Shown: piece by piece, positions 61,408-64,000 of the stretch | How the letters are laid out: the number at the start of each line of letters is the position of its first letter | Position numbering within the stretch: position 1 is the stretch's first letter | Assembly (NCBI GenBank): GCA_013399015.1 | Contig: VWZX01009005.1 | Location: 1,696,716-1,760,715 of the forward strand | DNA: 64,000 nt | Source of the DNA: Galbula dea | Lineage: Eukaryota > Chordata > Aves > Piciformes > Galbulidae | Direction: 5' to 3' | Notes under the pieces: model-generated | What the model saw: the letters and a program-made list of their open reading frames with translations, nothing else | Told to the model about the DNA's origin: nothing | The model's database searches: none | Program-made: the position numbers and the translations under genes

Positions 61408-64000
61408 GTATCCTTTTTTTTTTTACTTCCTCCTTTTGAAGTTACTAACTTGTTTTTGTAAGAGATGAACAGACTTGTTAATATGTTTGAGCCATTAATA
61501 AGAACACTTGATGGGGGAAATATGAGGAAAAATAAGAGACACAGGTGATTGAATGCAATAGAGTTGAGGGAGTAAATTATAAAATTGTAGTGGGTGTGAA
61601 TAGCAAAATGGGATTACTGGCCACAGAAAGAAAGCCAATTAGACCAGGTTGCAAATGAAGCATTTCACCAGTATTCAGAAAGAACTAGCCAGTTCCAGTC
61701 TTTCACACCAAAGTTCTGTCACAGTGTTTTCTGCAATTTCACATGATCCTTATACTTAGAATTTGTCTTCACTGACGTGTCCTGCATTAAACCCTAGTTC
61801 ATAACTGTTGAACGTTTCTGCATCTAAGCCTTTTCTACTCTTACAGAGTAAGCAGACCTCAGAATGGGTGAATTGCTTTTTGATGTGAGTTCTGATTTTA
61901 TAAACAATAGAAATAGTGTAGGGGATTGGCATGGACAGATCTTTAAGGGGTTAAAATTAGGTGGAAAGGATCCTATCCTTAAGTGGTGCATTTTTCAACT
62001 TCTTAGACTTTTTAAATAATTACAGATCTAGAAGCATAGAATGGTTTGGGTTCAGAGGGACCCCAAAGATCACCTAGTTCCATCTCCTCTGCCATCAGCC
62101 AGGGATACTTTCCTCTAGACAAAGTTGCTGAAGGCCTCATCCAGCCTGGTTTTGAACACTTCCAGGGGAGGGACATTCACAACTTCTCTGGGCAACCTAT
62201 TCCAGTGTCTCACCACCCTCACCATAAACAATTTCTTCCTAATCCAAACCTTGCCTCTTTCAGTTTAAAATCATTACCCATTGTCCTATCACTCCACTCC
62301 CTGATAAAGAGTTCCTTTCCATCTTTCCTATAGGCCCCCTGTGAGTGCTGAAAGGCTTCTGTAAGGTGTCCCTGGAGCCTTCTCTTTTCCAGGCTGAACA
62401 ACCCCAACTTCTCTCTGCCTGTCCTCACAGGGGTAGTCTCGCCTGTGCAGAATAGAGGGGGAGAATCGCCTCACTTTATGTGCTGGCCACACTTCTTTTG
62501 ATGCATTCCAGGGTGCAATTGGCTTTTTGGGCTGTAAGCACACGTTGGCTCATATTCAGTTTTTCATCCACTAATACCCCCATTAGAATGTAATGATTGT
62601 GAGCTTTTTGCATAATTTGACATTCTCAGATAAAAGTGTCATAAGCTTGTAAAGGTTTTAGCTGTCCTTAAGCAATTCAGCTCTGAAGGCTCTAAGTTTT
62701 TAGATTTCACTTGTCTTCAAATGTATCTATTTTTGCATAAATTAAAGTAGTCTTGCTCAAATTATTTTCCTCCTTGCCCTTGAGACTTTATCACTGAAAG
62801 CAGGCTGATGACTTAGATTTGTAGACTTTGTACTACAAGTATGCTTCTTAACTCTTTATGGCTAAATAGAGGTCTTCTAGCAAATGGCATCACAGTGAAA
62901 GCTGTTTTCAAGAGTTATGCACTAAATTTCCATTGAAGTGCATTTATAAGTGCCTGTGGATGCTTTTGGAGTATCTTTGTTATTTTAGGAACTGAAAAAA
63001 ATGGTGAATGCTTGGGTAGACCACAGTGGTGGCTATTGTCCTTTCTCCCTGTACCACTAAAGCAACTTGTAAAGTAGCTCTAGGTAGTTACTGACAGTAA
63101 GTTAAACACTTGGTAGCTATATGTTGATTGAGAAATATGGTGTGGCTATTGGCAAGATTTGTTTTTACAGTGACGGTAAGTTTATAGTCTCAGTTTTGCC
63201 CTAGCTTTGCATCTAGAAAATGATGATACTCATCCTGCCACTTCAGAGAGAGCCAAGAAGCTTTGCACAGCAAGATCTATTGTAGTGTGTGGAGTTATTC
63301 ATGCTGTTGTGTGAGGTGACAGAAACACAGTGTAGTCCAAATGTATGAAAAATAGTTATGGTGTCTTTCCCTTTTGTGGAGCTTAAGCTCTTGGCTTTTT
63401 GGAACTCCTACAGGGGGCTAGCAGAGCCTTAGGAAAAAGCAGAATAGACATGTGCTCTTTTGTTCATTTATATTTATTGCAATAACATATTAACAAGCTA
63501 TTCAGAGTGTATTGAAATAGCAGTTTCAATAGGTAAAGGTGTAGAGTGTGGCTCAATGGATCTAAAAGGAGTTGTCATATGGCTTCTGTCTGTAGGGAGT
63601 CTGCCTAGGTTAAGTGTTAGCATTTTGTTTTAGATTAGGAGTTTCCAGAGCACTTGTGGGGAATGTTTGAAACAGAATTTAAATAAGAACAAAACTAAAT
63701 CACTGTTTAGTTTGGTTTTGGTTCTGTTTTGTTTTCCTTTTCTAGTCTGGTAATAGGAAGCAGCAAGGTGATATTGGTAATAATTCTTAAGAAATCTCAG
63801 TAAGGCAGAAATTAAATTGTCAATCTAATTGTCAAAGATCATCCAGGTTGTAAGCAGCTTTTAATGTAAGAATGATAGTGAAATCTCACAAGTCAAGTCA
63901 ATTAAAAATCTTCATTATTTCCAACTTGTTTTCAACCCAAGATGCAAATCAACATAAAGTACCTTGAGTCTGTTGTAGTAGCCACTGAAGTCTAGCAATG
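61408..64000 (+). other. RYR2 intron after E26 (5' part)
   Basis: At least 2.6 kb, running past the window end. It contains CR1 copy h. The next coding exon was looked for and not found. Confidence 0.9.
62032..62581 (-). mobile_element. CR1 LINE (h)
   Basis: About 550 bp antisense. The tail agcatagaatggtttgggtt is followed by caacttctctgggcaacct, the ORF2 end coding (in complement) GLFSLEKRRLQGHLTEAF, the cctgtcctcacagg region and atagagggggagaatcgcct through catccactaatacccc. A smaller internal stretch around 62430-62445 seems missing compared with typical CR1. Confidence 0.93.

Overview
The window is vertebrate nuclear DNA, almost certainly from a bird. It is AT-rich with long introns, and its interspersed repeats are mainly CR1 LINEs, several ending in the avian-type octamer tail (ATTCTRTGATTCT). 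One gene fills it on the + strand: an internal part of the cardiac ryanodine receptor gene RYR2. Twenty-six constitutive coding exons (called E1-E26 here) run from 422 to 61407. They form one continuous reading frame of 2949 nt (983 codons) with GT-AG junctions throughout. The gene starts before the window and continues beyond it: there is no start codon, stop codon, promoter or UTR. By recalled protein comparison the exons cover roughly residues 2970-3960 of mammalian RYR2.

Layout: E1-E13 (422-26659) encode helical-repeat solenoid of the cytoplasmic shell (bridging solenoid). E14 (30659-30771) holds the calmodulin-binding helix. E15-E18 (31323-36641) lead into an acidic loop. E19-E22 (45306-49566) and E23-E26 (58086-61407) build the core/central solenoid and the RIH-associated region, stopping just before the EF-hand region. 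The isoform is assigned from peptides typical of RYR2 rather than RYR1 or RYR3, such as DDDGEEEVKSFE, NGGNSTVQQ, TCDLFRFLQ and the bird version of the calmodulin site.

The most interesting content is a set of small, frame-preserving cassette-exon candidates in the introns. (1) A 24-nt exon, 38277-38300, encodes VTGSQRSK, identical to the 8-residue alternative insert I recall for mammalian RYR2. (2) A 57-nt exon-like segment, 44158-44214, encodes HDIIKDLRNKFASLGENSL; I do not recognise it from any RYR. (3) An 18-nt microexon, 51138-51155, encodes VITHER. It falls exactly where RYR1 has its developmentally regulated ASII hexapeptide (VINRQN) and RYR3 has LIVRER; the human RYR2 reference as I remember it lacks this segment. 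(4) A decayed-looking relic, 29096-29135, sits where mammalian RYR2 can carry KSKRVGRRHYCL before the calmodulin site. The first three lie in the two longest introns.

The rest is intron. It holds eight CR1 fragments (three + strand at 8-15 kb, five - strand at 35-63 kb), one 135-bp element with 24-bp perfect terminal inverted repeats, several G/T-rich sense-strand tracts, short microsatellites, and one ambiguous base (N at 55637) inside a CR1. I saw no tRNA, rRNA, CRISPR array or second convincing gene.
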